Positions 34,870-43,651 of a DNA stretch of 64,000 bases are shown here, one piece after another. Positions within the stretch are counted from its first letter, which is position 1; every line of letters starts with the position of its first letter. The notes below the pieces were generated by a model. That model saw only the letters and a list, made by a program, of their open reading frames with translations, was not told where the DNA came from and made no database searches. This DNA comes from Streptomyces sp. AJS327 (GTDB lineage: Bacteria; Actinomycetota; Actinomycetes; Streptomycetales; Streptomycetaceae): positions 1,574,501 through 1,638,500 of the forward strand of contig NZ_SKBR01000002.1 in the NCBI RefSeq assembly GCF_013450295.1, written 5' to 3'. The position numbers were made by a program, and so were the translations under genes.

Positions 34870-35790
34870 TCAGGCCGTGGGACGGAGCGCGATGCCGTCC
34901 AACGCCTCCAGCAGGGCGGGGAGTTCCTCGCCCCGGCCCACCGGCAGGATCTCGCCGGGCTCGTCGTCCAGCAGCACGAAGGCGATGTCGTCGGTGCGGG
35001 CCACCAGACTCCAGTCGGGGCCGTCCACCCGCAGGGTCCGCGCGCCGGGCGCCGCGAAGGCGGACCGTACCCGGCCGGGCGGCGGCGGCTGCCGCAGGTA
35101 GCCGCGCGCCTCGTCGAGCACCCGCCGCAGCCCGCCCTGGGGTGCGCCGCTGGGAGCCACGAACTCCACGTCCTCGTCGACCCGCGCCCGCCAGACCGCC
35201 CACTGGAGCGCTATCTCGTCCGCCCCGAGCCGCCGTTGCGCCGGTCCCCAGTGCTCGGTGTCCGGCGGGCTGAGCGCGGGGCCGGTCTCGTCGTCCGGCT
35301 CGGGGTCGTGTGGCGTGGGCAGCCCGGGCGCGGCGACCGCCAGTGCCAGCGGCCATCCGGGAAGCGCCGCGGCGACGGTCCGCTCGTCGGGGGAGAGGTC
35401 GTACTCCATCCCGCAGTCCCACGCGGCGATCGCGCAGGCGACGAGCGTGACGTCCTCGGTGGCCACGGTCCAGCGGGCGCCCGTGCCGTCCTGGCCGAGC
35501 ACCAGCCCGTACCCCTCCTCGAACGGTTCCAGGCCGAGCGCGGCGCACGCCTCCGGGTAGTCGTTACCCAGCACACTCGGAAACTGGGCCGGGGTCAGCA
35601 GCACCGCGGTGAGCACGTACAGCGCGTCGTGCTCCTCGTGGTCGGCGCCGTCCTCCTCGTCCACCCGGGCGGTGTGCCGGGCGGGATCGGTGGGTTCCGC
35701 GTGTTCCGCGCGCTCGGTGTCCTCCGCTCGTTCGGCGGTTCTGGTGCTCCGGGCGGGTCCCGCGCGCCCCGCGCTGTGCTCGACGGCCAC
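34870..35790 (-). CDS. Conserved-looking cytoplasmic protein of unknown function
   Basis: The protein has 306 residues with no signal or membrane span. After a low-complexity N-terminus with 3-residue repeats (ERAEDTERAEHAE), a globular region begins near YVLTAVLLTPAQFPSVLGNDYPE and includes DVTLVACAIAAWDCGMEYDL, ALQWAVWRARVDEDVEFV and DDIAFVLLDDEPGEILPVG. I do not recognise a family. GTG 35790 has GAGGGAGA at good spacing and is preferred over an ATG at 35826. The repeat region is encoded by 9-base units and may vary in length between strains. It stands alone. Confidence 0.72.
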   Translation of the reverse strand: MAVEHSAGRAGPARSTRTAERAEDTERAEHAEPTDPARHTARVDEEDGADHEEHDALYVLTAVLLTPAQFPSVLGNDYPEACAALGLEPFEEGYGLVLGQDGTGARWTVATEDVTLVACAIAAWDCGMEYDLSPDERTVAAALPGWPLALAVAAPGLPTPHDPEPDDETGPALSPPDTEHWGPAQRRLGADEIALQWAVWRARVDEDVEFVAPSGAPQGGLRRVLDEARGYLRQPPPPGRVRSAFAAPGARTLRVDGPDWSLVARTDDIAFVLLDDEPGEILPVGRGEELPALLEALDGIALRPTA

Positions 35791-36512
35791 CGCGTCTCCC
35801 TCGTGGTTCGGCAGTCGGGGCACCATAACCGTCCACCGGGCGGGTCACCAGCGTTCTCGCGGTACCCCCACCGGGCTCTCGCACCGTGGACACCCGGGCC
35901 ACGCGCCGTGGAGATCTCCGGTGTGGAGCGGTCCGGAGGCGCCCCGTTCCGGAGGGATCACGCCTCGCGGGTGGCGGCGGTGGGGGCGCGCTGGTGCATA
36001 TGAGGGGAACAGGGGCGCACGACCGGGGAGCGACGGCCGGTGGTCTGGTGACTCGTGGGAGGGGCACCGATCGCGCGCCCCAGAAACCGGCCGGGGGACT
36101 GTTTTCCTGGCGTACCCTGTTCCCGCCGTGTCTCGCCGCGGGCCGCTCCGTCCACTCCGTTCCTCATATGTGGTTCGGGCGGGGTGGGTTGGGGTGGGGT
36201 CGGCGACCGTCACCCGGTGCGTGACCGGCATCGGGGGAGGCGGGCTCCCGCTTCCCGCTGGAGGGGTGGAACTCCCGGGAGGTTCGGGGGCGTTGGACAG
36301 GTCAGGAGTCAACGGGACATCGCCGCTGTCGCGCCTTGGCGCGCGTCACGGGAGCGTGGTGTGCGACCGTGCGCCCGCGGTGAGCACCGCGCTCCCCGGC
36401 CGTGTCAGGAGTGTGACCGGACGGTAGCTGCTTGAGTACGCCGGAAGGTTGCTCGCTGTGCCGTCGTGGGTAAGGGTGGCTGGGCAGCGGCCCAGAAGAA
36501 GGGGGAGGCGGG
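35791..36512. other. Long gene-free region before the roadblock gene
   Basis: No convincing gene is seen in these 722 bases. It contains two ATATGAGG-like inverted sequences far apart (35997 and about 36163), and short C/G runs. The part before 36513 holds the ribosome site AAGGGGGAGG. The region is unusually long for this genome, so a small RNA or short peptide cannot be excluded. Confidence 0.4.
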
Positions 36513-36905
36513 ATGGCGCTCAACACGGGACTCGACTGGCTGCTCGACGATCTGACGCAGCGGATCTCGTTCATCCGGCACGCGCTGGTGCTGTCCAGCG
36601 ACGGCCTGGTGACCGGATGCAGCAGCGAACTGGAGCGGAAGGACGCCGAGCACCTCGCGGCGGTCTCCTCCGGACTGCACAGTCTCGCCAAGGGCTCTGG
36701 GCGGCACTTCCGCGTGGGGCGCGTCCGGCAGACGATGATCGAGTTCGACGACGGGGTGCTCTTCGTGACGGCCGCCGGGGACGGCAGCTGCCTCTGTGTG
36801 TTCACCACGGCGGACGCCGACATCGGCCAGGTCGCCTACGAGATGACGCTGATGGTCAACCGCGTGGGGGAGCACTTGGGCGTTGCCGCGAGGAACGGCG
36901 CCTGA
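36513..36905 (+). CDS. Roadblock/LC7 domain protein, orphan
   Basis: This 130-residue roadblock/LC7 protein reads LDWLLDDLTQRISFIRHALVLSSDGLVTG at the N-terminus, then RVRQTMIEFDDGVLFV and GQVAYEMTLMVNRVGEHL. Relatives in actinomycetes belong to conservons, four-gene sets with a sensor kinase-like protein, a DUF742 protein and a small GTPase, where they regulate the GTPase. Here none of those partners is adjacent. It is alone, with long spacers on both sides, so it may serve a GTPase encoded elsewhere. ATG 36513 has AAGGGGGAGGCGGG upstream. Confidence 0.92.
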   Translation: MALNTGLDWLLDDLTQRISFIRHALVLSSDGLVTGCSSELERKDAEHLAAVSSGLHSLAKGSGRHFRVGRVRQTMIEFDDGVLFVTAAGDGSCLCVFTTADADIGQVAYEMTLMVNRVGEHLGVAARNGA

Positions 36906-37013
36906 GGCCGGTCCCACCCTCCGTGACACGTTATCCACAGGGGGAGACGCCCGAATTCCCCCGGCGTTAAGGTCCTGACCCTCGGTCATCACGCCACCGC
37001 GGGGGAGGACACC

Positions 37014-38078
37014 ATGACACCGCGAGCTGTGCCCCGCGGCATCGCCGCACACCGCGCCGCGCGCGAACTGCGGCTGCCGCCTGGAGAGTTCGAGCTGGCC
37101 GTCCAGCTGGGCGAGATCCGGCCCGTGCCGGACGGCGAGGGCCGTCCCCACCGGGTGCTCGCGGTCGACGTCGAACGGCTCCGCGCCGCCGACGGCTTCC
37201 CGGAGGCGCTGCGCGAACGGCTGCGGGTGGTGGGGGCCGTGGAGGCGGCCGCTCTGCTCGGCATCGCACCGGTCCGCTTCACCCGGCTCGCCCGGCTGGG
37301 CCTGCTGCCCCCGCTCACCTTCCGCGTCGCCGGTTCCGGCGCCCTCCGCTGGCTGTACCACCCCTCCGAACTGCGGGCCGTCGAACACGGCGACCCCCGT
37401 CTGCTGTGGGACCCGTCGCCCGGCGAGCCACCGGAGGCCGCCGCCGTGGTGGACCGCAGACCGCGCGCCTGGCGGGAGCGCCGGGTCCGGTGGCTGGCCT
37501 GCCAGGCGGCCGGGCCGTGGGCACGCGCCGCCGCCTGGGCCGCCCCCCTGACCGACGAACTCCTCGCCCGCACCGTCCCCCGGCCGGGAGAGCGTGCCAG
37601 GGTCCTTGCCCTGCGCCCGCGTCTCACCTCGTCACGGCCCCGATCGGCGGCCACCGCCGCCACCCTGCGTGCCCTGTGCCGCGCCACGGACGCGGAGGAG
37701 ATCCGTGGTCTGCGGCAGGGTGTGGAGGCCGGGGTCCAGGAGGCCCGCCGTGCGGGCGGGCCCTGCCCGGCGCGGCGCCACCCGAGGGGAGTGGGCGCAC
37801 CCGCCGCCCGCGCCGAGGCGGACGGCGCCCGGTGTGGCGGCGTCCGGCCGGGGCGGGTGGTGCGTACCGGTCGCCCCGTGCCCGCCCGGAGTGGCGGACC
37901 CGTGGCGCCGTGGGCGCCGCACCGCCTGGCGGAAGGGGCGGGTGGGGTTTCGGCCGGTGCGCGCGGAACGGCCGCGCCGGGCTCTCCCGGTTCGCCCCGC
38001 CGACAGCGGCGGCGCTCGCCCCGCGCGGACGACGAGCTGGCGGTGGGTCAGCCCGCGAGCCGGGACGGCGAGGGGTGA
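37014..38078 (+). CDS. DUF6397 family protein
   Basis: The protein has 354 residues and matches a family known mainly from Streptomyces. Two helix-turn-helix-like segments are visible: IAAHRAARELRLPPGEFELAVQL near the start and AVEAAALLGIAPVRFTRLARLG near residue 75, each resembling an excisionase or MerR-like DNA-binding fold. Conserved-looking WLYHPSELRAV and RRVRWLACQAAGPWARAAAW follow. The last 110 residues are low-complexity Arg/Gly/Ala/Pro. DNA binding is inferred from the two segments. ATG 37014 follows GGGGGAGG. The gene is monocistronic and convergent with the helicase. Confidence 0.85.
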   Translation: MTPRAVPRGIAAHRAARELRLPPGEFELAVQLGEIRPVPDGEGRPHRVLAVDVERLRAADGFPEALRERLRVVGAVEAAALLGIAPVRFTRLARLGLLPPLTFRVAGSGALRWLYHPSELRAVEHGDPRLLWDPSPGEPPEAAAVVDRRPRAWRERRVRWLACQAAGPWARAAAWAAPLTDELLARTVPRPGERARVLALRPRLTSSRPRSAATAATLRALCRATDAEEIRGLRQGVEAGVQEARRAGGPCPARRHPRGVGAPAARAEADGARCGGVRPGRVVRTGRPVPARSGGPVAPWAPHRLAEGAGGVSAGARGTAAPGSPGSPRRQRRRSPRADDELAVGQPASRDGEG

Positions 38079-38287
38079 CCCCGGGGAGGGAGGCTTCCCA
38101 CCCGCGAGGTGGCGGCGGTGGAACCGCCGGGGGGAGCCCCGGTCGGCGAGCCCGGCCCGAACCCCCGTGGTCCACCCGGCCGTTCACCCACCGGCGGTGC
38201 GGAGCCGGGGCGGAGGCGGAGGGCGCCCGGCGGGGCGTGCCCGCGCGCCGGGCCCGGTCGCTCGCCCCGCGCCCGGCGGGGCTCCCG

Positions 38288-40816
38288 TCAGAGCGGGCCG
38301 ACGCCGGTCACCCGGACGACCGCGCGGGCCTCCTCGTCCGAGGCGACCAGATCGACCTCGGCGGAGATTCCCCAGTCGTGGTCGCCGTTGGGGTCGGCGA
38401 AGGTCTGCCGGACCCGCCACAGCCGGTCCTCCGGCACCTCCTCGATCCGCAGCAGCCGGGGGCCGCGCGCGTCGGGGCCGGTGCCCAGCTCGTCGTACTC
38501 GTCCCAGTAGGCGTCGAGGGCGGCTCCCCAGGCGTCGGCGTCCCAGCCCGCCTCGCCGTCGAGTTCGCCCAGCTCCTCCACCTTGTCCAGGGCCGCCAGC
38601 TCCACCCGGCGGAACATCGCGTTGCGTACCAGCACCCGGAACGCGCGCGGGTTGCCGGTCACCGGCTTCACCTGGTCGGCGCGCTCCCGTGCCTCCTCGG
38701 GCGACTCGTCCTCCGGGTTGGCCAGCTGCTCCCACTCGTCGAGCAGGCTGGAGTCGACCTGCCGCACCATCTCGCCCAGCCACTCGACGATGTCCTGGAA
38801 GTCCTCCGACTTCAGGTCGTCCGGCACGGTGTGCTCCAGCGCCTTGTAGGCGCTGGCGAGGTAGCGCAGCACGATCCCCTCGGTCCGGGCCAGCTCGTAG
38901 AAGGAGACGAACTCGCTGAAGTTCATGGCGCGTTCGTACATGTCCCGGATGACGGACTTCGGGGAGAGCGGGTGGTCGCTGACCCAGGGGTGCGCCGTGC
39001 GGTACAGCCCGTAGGCGTGCGAGAGCAGTTCGTCGAGCGGCCGCGGGTAGCTGATGTCCATCAACCGCTCCATGCGCTCCTCGTACTCGACGCCGTCGGC
39101 CTTCATCTCGGCCACGGCCTCGCCCTTGGCCTTGTTGGTCTGCGCCGCCAGGATCTGCCGCGGATCGTCCAGCGTGGACTCCACGACCGACACCATGTCC
39201 AGGGCGTAGGAGGGCGACTCCGGGTCCAGCAGGTCGAAGGAGGCCAGCGCGAAGGTCGACAGCGGCTGGCTCAGCGCGAAGTCCTGTTGCAGGTCCACCG
39301 TGAGTCGGATGGTGCGCCCCTCCGCGTCCGGGGTGTCGAGCCGCTCGACCACCCCGCCGTCCAGCAGGGAGCGGTAGATCGCGATCGCCCGGCGGATGTG
39401 CCGCAGTTGGGACCGCCGGTCCTCGTGGTTGTCCTCCAGGAGTCGGCGCATCTGGGCGAAGGCGTCGCCGGGCCGGGCGATGACGGACAGCAGCATCGCG
39501 TGGGTGACCCGGAAGCGCGAGGTCAACGGCTCCGGGTCGGAGGCGATCAGCTTCTCGAAGGTCTGCTGGCTCCAGCTGACGAACCCTTCCGGCGCCTTCT
39601 TGCGGACCACCTTCCGCCGCTTCTTCGGGTCGTCGCCCGCCTTCGCGAGCGCCTTCTCGTTCTCGACGACGTGCTCGGGCGCCTGCGCCACCACGTATCC
39701 GGAGGTGTCGAACCCGGCCCGGCCCGCGCGCCCGGCGATCTGGTGGAACTCCCGGGCGCGCAGGGTCCGCACCCGGCTCCCGTCGTACTTGGTCAGCGCG
39801 GTGAACAGCACCGTCCGGATCGGTACGTTCACCCCGACGCCGAGGGTGTCGGTACCGCAGATGACCTTCAACAGCCCGGCCTGCGCGAGCCGTTCGACGA
39901 GCCGTCGGTACTTCGGCAGCATCCCGGCGTGGTGGACACCGATGCCGTGCCGCACGTACCGCGAGAGGTTCCGGCCGAACCGGGTGGTGAAGCGGAAACT
40001 GCCGATGATGGCGGCGATCTCGTCCTTCTCGGCGCGGGTGCACATGTTGATGCTCATCAGCGCCTGCGCCCGTTCCACCGCCTGCGCCTGCGTGAAGTGC
40101 ACGATGTACACCGGCGCCTGATGGGTCTCCAGCAGTTCGGTCAGCGTTTCCGTCAGCGACGTGGTCCGGTAGTCGTAGGTCAGCGGAACCGGCCGGGTGG
40201 CGGACCGCACCACGGTCGTGTCCCGTCCGGTGCGCCGCCTCAGGTCCTCCTCGAACCGGCTGACGTCGCCGAGCGTCGCGGACATCAGGATGAACTGGGC
40301 CTGCGGCAGCTCCAGCAGCGGCACCTGCCAGGCCCAGCCCCGGTCCGGCTCCGCGTAGAAGTGGAACTCGTCCATCACGACCTGCCCGATGTCGGCGTCG
40401 GCGCCGTCCCGGAGGGCGATCGAGGCGAGTACCTCGGCAGTGCAGCAGATCACCGGGGCGTCCGCGTTGACGGAGGCGTCGCCCGTGAGCATGCCGACGT
40501 TCTCGGTGCCGAACAGCTTGCACAGGTCGAAGAACTTCTCGGAGACGAGCGCCTTGATGGGGGCGGTGTAGAACGTCACCCGGTCCTGCGCGAGCGCCGC
40601 GAAGTGGGCACCGGCCGCCACCAGACTCTTCCCGGACCCTGTCGGCGTCGAGAGGATCACGTTGGCCCCCGACACCACCTCGATCAGCGCCTCCTCCTGG
40701 GCCGGATAGAGGGAGATCCCCCGTTCCTCGGCCCAGGTCGAGAAGGACTCGAAGAGGCTGTCCGGGTCGGCGTCGCTCGGGATCTGATCGATAAGGGTGG
40801 CAGTCACGCCCCCCAT
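38288..40816 (-). CDS. Ski2-like DEAD/DEAH RNA helicase with DUF3516 domain
   Basis: This is an 842-residue helicase of the actinobacterial HelY/Ski2-like group. It has SLYPAQEEALIEVVSG (Q-motif region), STPTGSGKSLVAAG (Walker A), DEFH in VVMDEFHFY (motif II), SATLGDVSRF (motif III), and HQIAGRAGRAGFDTSG (motif VI). The C-terminal half, from about residue 450, is the DUF3516 region (DISYPRPLDELLSHAYGLYR, ELARTEGIVLRYLASAYKAL). A role in RNA unwinding and turnover follows from the family. ATG 40816 gives MGGVTATLIDQ; GTG 40807 would remove three residues and is equally possible. Confidence 0.9.
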   Translation of the reverse strand: MGGVTATLIDQIPSDADPDSLFESFSTWAEERGISLYPAQEEALIEVVSGANVILSTPTGSGKSLVAAGAHFAALAQDRVTFYTAPIKALVSEKFFDLCKLFGTENVGMLTGDASVNADAPVICCTAEVLASIALRDGADADIGQVVMDEFHFYAEPDRGWAWQVPLLELPQAQFILMSATLGDVSRFEEDLRRRTGRDTTVVRSATRPVPLTYDYRTTSLTETLTELLETHQAPVYIVHFTQAQAVERAQALMSINMCTRAEKDEIAAIIGSFRFTTRFGRNLSRYVRHGIGVHHAGMLPKYRRLVERLAQAGLLKVICGTDTLGVGVNVPIRTVLFTALTKYDGSRVRTLRAREFHQIAGRAGRAGFDTSGYVVAQAPEHVVENEKALAKAGDDPKKRRKVVRKKAPEGFVSWSQQTFEKLIASDPEPLTSRFRVTHAMLLSVIARPGDAFAQMRRLLEDNHEDRRSQLRHIRRAIAIYRSLLDGGVVERLDTPDAEGRTIRLTVDLQQDFALSQPLSTFALASFDLLDPESPSYALDMVSVVESTLDDPRQILAAQTNKAKGEAVAEMKADGVEYEERMERLMDISYPRPLDELLSHAYGLYRTAHPWVSDHPLSPKSVIRDMYERAMNFSEFVSFYELARTEGIVLRYLASAYKALEHTVPDDLKSEDFQDIVEWLGEMVRQVDSSLLDEWEQLANPEDESPEEARERADQVKPVTGNPRAFRVLVRNAMFRRVELAALDKVEELGELDGEAGWDADAWGAALDAYWDEYDELGTGPDARGPRLLRIEEVPEDRLWRVRQTFADPNGDHDWGISAEVDLVASDEEARAVVRVTGVGPL

Positions 40817-41210
40817 ACTGCCCCCTGCCCCGGGAGATCAGGGAACCGGCCGGTCTCGGGTGATCACCGGGCGCTACGCTGTGTGGCCGACTCGGCGTCA
40901 GCGGCGCGCCGTTCTCCGGCGGTGGCGTACGGGACCTGGGCCGTGCCCCGTCCCCGCGACGGCCCGTGGCTCGGGGCCGCCCGGGAACCGGGTGAGGGTG
41001 GTGGCCAGCGCGGCACCGCCGTCCCGGGGACTCGCGCACCACGCGCCCCCGCGTTCCGGGGGCGCCGAACGACGCCGCGCAGGGGGGCGGTTACCGAGCA
41101 CCGTGCCGCGACACTGCAGTACCGCACGACTCAGCACGGCCCAGCAGCGCTTGGGCACGACGAAGCACCGCGGGCACGGCACCGCACGACAAGCAGGGGT
41201 GGGGATACAG
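40817..41210. other. Spacer between divergent helicase and membrane protein genes
   Basis: It must contain the promoters of both divergent genes. I see no reading frame with a ribosome site and no clear operator. Confidence 0.35.
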
Positions 41211-42005
41211 ATGATGGGACCGGCGCACTCGCTGTCGGGGGCAGCGGCCTGGCTGGGGGTGGGTGCCGCCGCGGCGGCACTCGACCACCCGATGCCCTGG
41301 CCCGTGGTGGTGGCGGGCACCCTGATCTGCGCGGGCGCCGCGCTCGCCCCGGACCTCGACCACAAGTCCGCCACCATCTCCCGGGCCTTCGGGCCGCTGT
41401 CCCGCGCGCTGTGCGCGGTGATCGACCGGCTCTCCGCCGCCGTCTACAACGCCACCCGGGGCCGGGGGGAGCGGCGCCGCAGCGGGGGTCACCGCACCCT
41501 GACGCACACCCTGCCCTGGGCGCTCATGATCGGCTGTGGCTTCTCGGCCGCCGCGGTGCTGGGTGGTCGCTGGGCGCTGCTGATCATCCTCTTCGTCCAC
41601 ATGGTGCTGGCGGTCGAGGGGCTGCTGTGGCGGCTGGCGCGGGTCTCCAGCGACGTCCTGGTCTGGCTGCTGGGCGCGGCCACGGCCTGGATCCTCGCCG
41701 GGGTGATGGACCAGCCGGGGAACGGCGCGAACTGGCTCTTCACCGGCGAGGGGCAGGAGTACCTGTGGATCGGGCTGCCGATCGTGGTCGGCGCGATGGT
41801 GCACAACATCGGGGACGCGCTGACGATCTCCGGCTGCCCGATCCTGTGGCCGATACCGATAGCGGGCAGGCGCTGGTACCCGGTCGGGACGCCCCGCTTC
41901 ATGCGGTTCCGCGCGGGCGCGTGGGTGGAGAACAAGGTGCTGATGCCCGCCTTCATGGTGCTGGGCGGTGCGGGCAGTCTGGTGGCGCTGGGCATCGTCG
42001 GCTGA
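41211..42005 (+). CDS. Membrane metal-dependent hydrolase-like protein (YdjM family)
   Basis: This 264-residue polytopic membrane protein has the start MMGPAHSLSGAAAWLG, an Asp/His motif in ALAPDLDHKSATIS, GGHRTLTHTLPWAL (second His cluster) and GAMVHNIGDALTISGCP. These match the membrane-bound metal-dependent hydrolase (YdjM/LexA-induced) family, in which His and Asp residues would hold a metal near the membrane. About five hydrophobic segments are visible. The substrate is unknown. ATG 41211 has AGGGGTGGGG upstream; a GTG at 41199 is an alternative. Confidence 0.82.
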   Translation: MMGPAHSLSGAAAWLGVGAAAAALDHPMPWPVVVAGTLICAGAALAPDLDHKSATISRAFGPLSRALCAVIDRLSAAVYNATRGRGERRRSGGHRTLTHTLPWALMIGCGFSAAAVLGGRWALLIILFVHMVLAVEGLLWRLARVSSDVLVWLLGAATAWILAGVMDQPGNGANWLFTGEGQEYLWIGLPIVVGAMVHNIGDALTISGCPILWPIPIAGRRWYPVGTPRFMRFRAGAWVENKVLMPAFMVLGGAGSLVALGIVG

Positions 42006-42239
42006 CGCCCGGTCCGCGGCCTGGGGCCCCGCGTCGCGGCCGACCGCGCTCCGCGCCCCCGACTGTCCGGTCCGGACTCGCGGGGCGACCCGGTTCGCCA
42101 CCGGAGACCCCTCCCACGGAGGATCGGCCCCGGCCCGGCGGGACCGGCGGGCGCGTTCGCGGAGCCCGTGGCGTGAGTGCCCCCGCCGCGGGTGGCGGAC
42201 CGGCCCTCTGCCCGCTCACAACAACCCTGGACGTGCCCC

Positions 42240-43091
42240 ATGTTCGAAGAGCTCTCAGCCATCAACGCGCGCCCCTCCGTCTACGCGGAGGTGACCACCC
42301 CGGAGCTGTGGACCGACCCGCACATTTCCGGGCGGATGCTCGCCGCCCACCTCGACCCGCACGTCGATCTGGCCTCCTACCGGGCGGAGTACCGTGAACA
42401 GGTTGTGGCCTGGCTCATCGATCGCTTCGACATCCGCGCGGGCCGGAGCGTCGCGGACTTCGGCTGCGGCCCCGGCCTCTACACCACGCGGCTCGCGCGA
42501 ACCGGTGCGTCCGTGACCGGGCTGGACCTCTCCTCCCGCTCGCTCGACCACGCCACGTCCCTGGCCAGCGCGGAGGGCCTCTCCGTCCGCTACCTGCGTC
42601 AGGACTACCTCACCTACCGGGACGACGCTCGGTACGACCTGATCATCCTGGTGATGCGGGACTACTGCGCGCTGCCGCCGAACGGCCGGGAGGCGCTCCT
42701 GCGAACGGTCCGTGAGCATCTCGCCGCCGGTGGCTTCCTCGTTCTCGACGTCGACTCCGTGTCCGCGTTCGCTCACGTACGGGAGCAGGCGACCTACGCG
42801 CCGTCCCTCATGGACGGATTCTGGTCCGACCAGCCGTACTTCGGTTTCCACAACACCTACCGGTACGAGCGCGAGCAGGTATCGCTGGACAAGTTCGAGA
42901 TCTTCGAGGCCGAGCGAAAGAGGACGTTCTTCAACTGGGTCCGCTACTTCACTCCCGAGGGGCTGGCCGGTGAGCTGAGGGGCGCCGGTCTCACGGACGT
43001 CGACGTTCTCGGCGACCTGACCGGATCCCCCTACGACAGCGAGGCCCCACGGTTCGCCGCCGTCGCCACGACGGCGAGCGGTGCCCGCTGA
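42240..43091 (+). CDS. Class I SAM-dependent methyltransferase
   Basis: The protein has 283 residues. The Rossmann SAM site is VADFGCGPGLYTTRLARTG, followed by TGLDLSSRSLDHA (acidic residue binding the ribose) and LIILVMRDYCALPPNG. The region before the SAM site, ISGRMLAAHLDPHVDLASYR, is a helical lid. The acceptor is unknown. ATG 42240 gives MFEELSAINARPSVYAEVTTP. The ribosome site is weak (CTGGA). Its codon use is slightly less GC-skewed than its neighbours, with codons such as GTT and AAG, which might hint at a different history. Confidence 0.88.
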   Translation: MFEELSAINARPSVYAEVTTPELWTDPHISGRMLAAHLDPHVDLASYRAEYREQVVAWLIDRFDIRAGRSVADFGCGPGLYTTRLARTGASVTGLDLSSRSLDHATSLASAEGLSVRYLRQDYLTYRDDARYDLIILVMRDYCALPPNGREALLRTVREHLAAGGFLVLDVDSVSAFAHVREQATYAPSLMDGFWSDQPYFGFHNTYRYEREQVSLDKFEIFEAERKRTFFNWVRYFTPEGLAGELRGAGLTDVDVLGDLTGSPYDSEAPRFAAVATTASGAR

Positions 43092-43371
43092 CGGTCCGCG
43101 CCGGGAGGAGCGGAAGCCTGCCGAAGCACGGGCCGAGTACGCTTCCGGTGCTCCTGCCGACGGTGCGGTGCCGAGCCGGGCCTGAGTGAGGAAGTCCCCC
43201 ACTGCCGCCGCCCGTCGGCGGCCCGGAACCGGTCCACCGTAGGGCGATCAGCGTGCCCCCGCCTCGCCCGCCCTCTCCGGCGCGCGGCCACCCGGGCCGC
43301 CCCGCCCGGTGGGTGGACGCCGCACCGGTGGGCTCCGGTGCCGCTGGCCGTCCTGCTGACCGGCGGCCGCG

Positions 43372-43543
43372 CGGGCAGGGCGCCGGGGGCGGGATCTGGC
43401 TGCACCTCGACCGCGGCAGCGGCACCTCGGGCTGCGTGAGCCTGTCCGCCGCCGGGATGCGGCACCTGCTGCGCGCCCTCGACCCGCGGCGGCGTCCGGT
43501 CGTGGTGATGGCCCCGGGTATGTCGGTGTCTTCAGCGTCTTGA
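43372..43543 (+). pseudogene. Remnant of a YkuD-type L,D-transpeptidase (C-terminal part only)
   Basis: In frame with TGA 43541-43543 there is a stretch reading GGGIWLHLDRGSGTSGCVSL, then SAAGMRHLLRALDPRRRPVV and VMAP. This is the catalytic C-terminus of L,D-transpeptidases: an HxD-like segment, the SGCVSL motif with the nucleophile Cys, and a final DP..RPVVVM strand. The rest of the domain and any signal peptide are absent; only about 55 residues remain, and the frame upstream is low-complexity. No ribosome site or start fits. It looks like the surviving tail of a deleted gene for peptidoglycan 3-3 cross-linking. Its end runs into a 9-base tandem repeat. Confidence 0.6.
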
Positions 43544-43596
43544 GCGTCTTGAGCGCGTTCGGCGTCCTGGGCGTTCCCGGCGTCCTGGGCGCTCCC
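43525..43596. repeat. 9-bp tandem repeat, eight units
   Basis: Eight consecutive 9-base units fit consensus (A/G)GCGTCyTG: GGTGTCTTC, AGCGTCTTG twice, AGCGCGTTC, GGCGTCCTG, GGCGTTCCC, GGCGTCCTG, GGCGCTCCC. Similar 9-base periodicity occurs at about 34798-34830 and inside the gene at 34870-35790. Confidence 0.75.
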
Positions 43597-43618
43597 CACG
43601 CCGTCGGGGGCGGAGGGG

Positions 43619-43639
43619 CCGGGCCGCTGAGCGGCCCGG
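43619..43639 (-). terminator. GC hairpin after the GH109-like gene
   Basis: CCGGGCCG (43619-43626) pairs with CGGCCCGG (43632-43639) around a 5-base loop. It lies 12 bases past the stop codon of the minus-strand gene ending at 43652. Confidence 0.65.
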
Positions 43640-43651
43640 CGGGGCGCCGCG

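Noticed and set aside
35997..36172. Two ATATGAGG/CCTCATAT sequences as a long inverted repeat
   Set aside because: Only about nine bases match and they are 165 bases apart; chance is a sufficient explanation.
37406..42397. A 1663-codon open frame on the plus strand covering the DUF6397 gene and the whole helicase region
   Set aside because: It is the antisense shadow of the minus-strand helicase and membrane-protein genes in very GC-rich DNA. Its translation is Arg/Pro/Gly-rich without motifs, and real genes in other frames explain the region.
43253..43543. A complete 96-residue gene starting at ATG 43253
   Set aside because: The first 40 residues are Pro/Arg low-complexity and only the last 55 match the YkuD catalytic end, so a truncated remnant is more likely.
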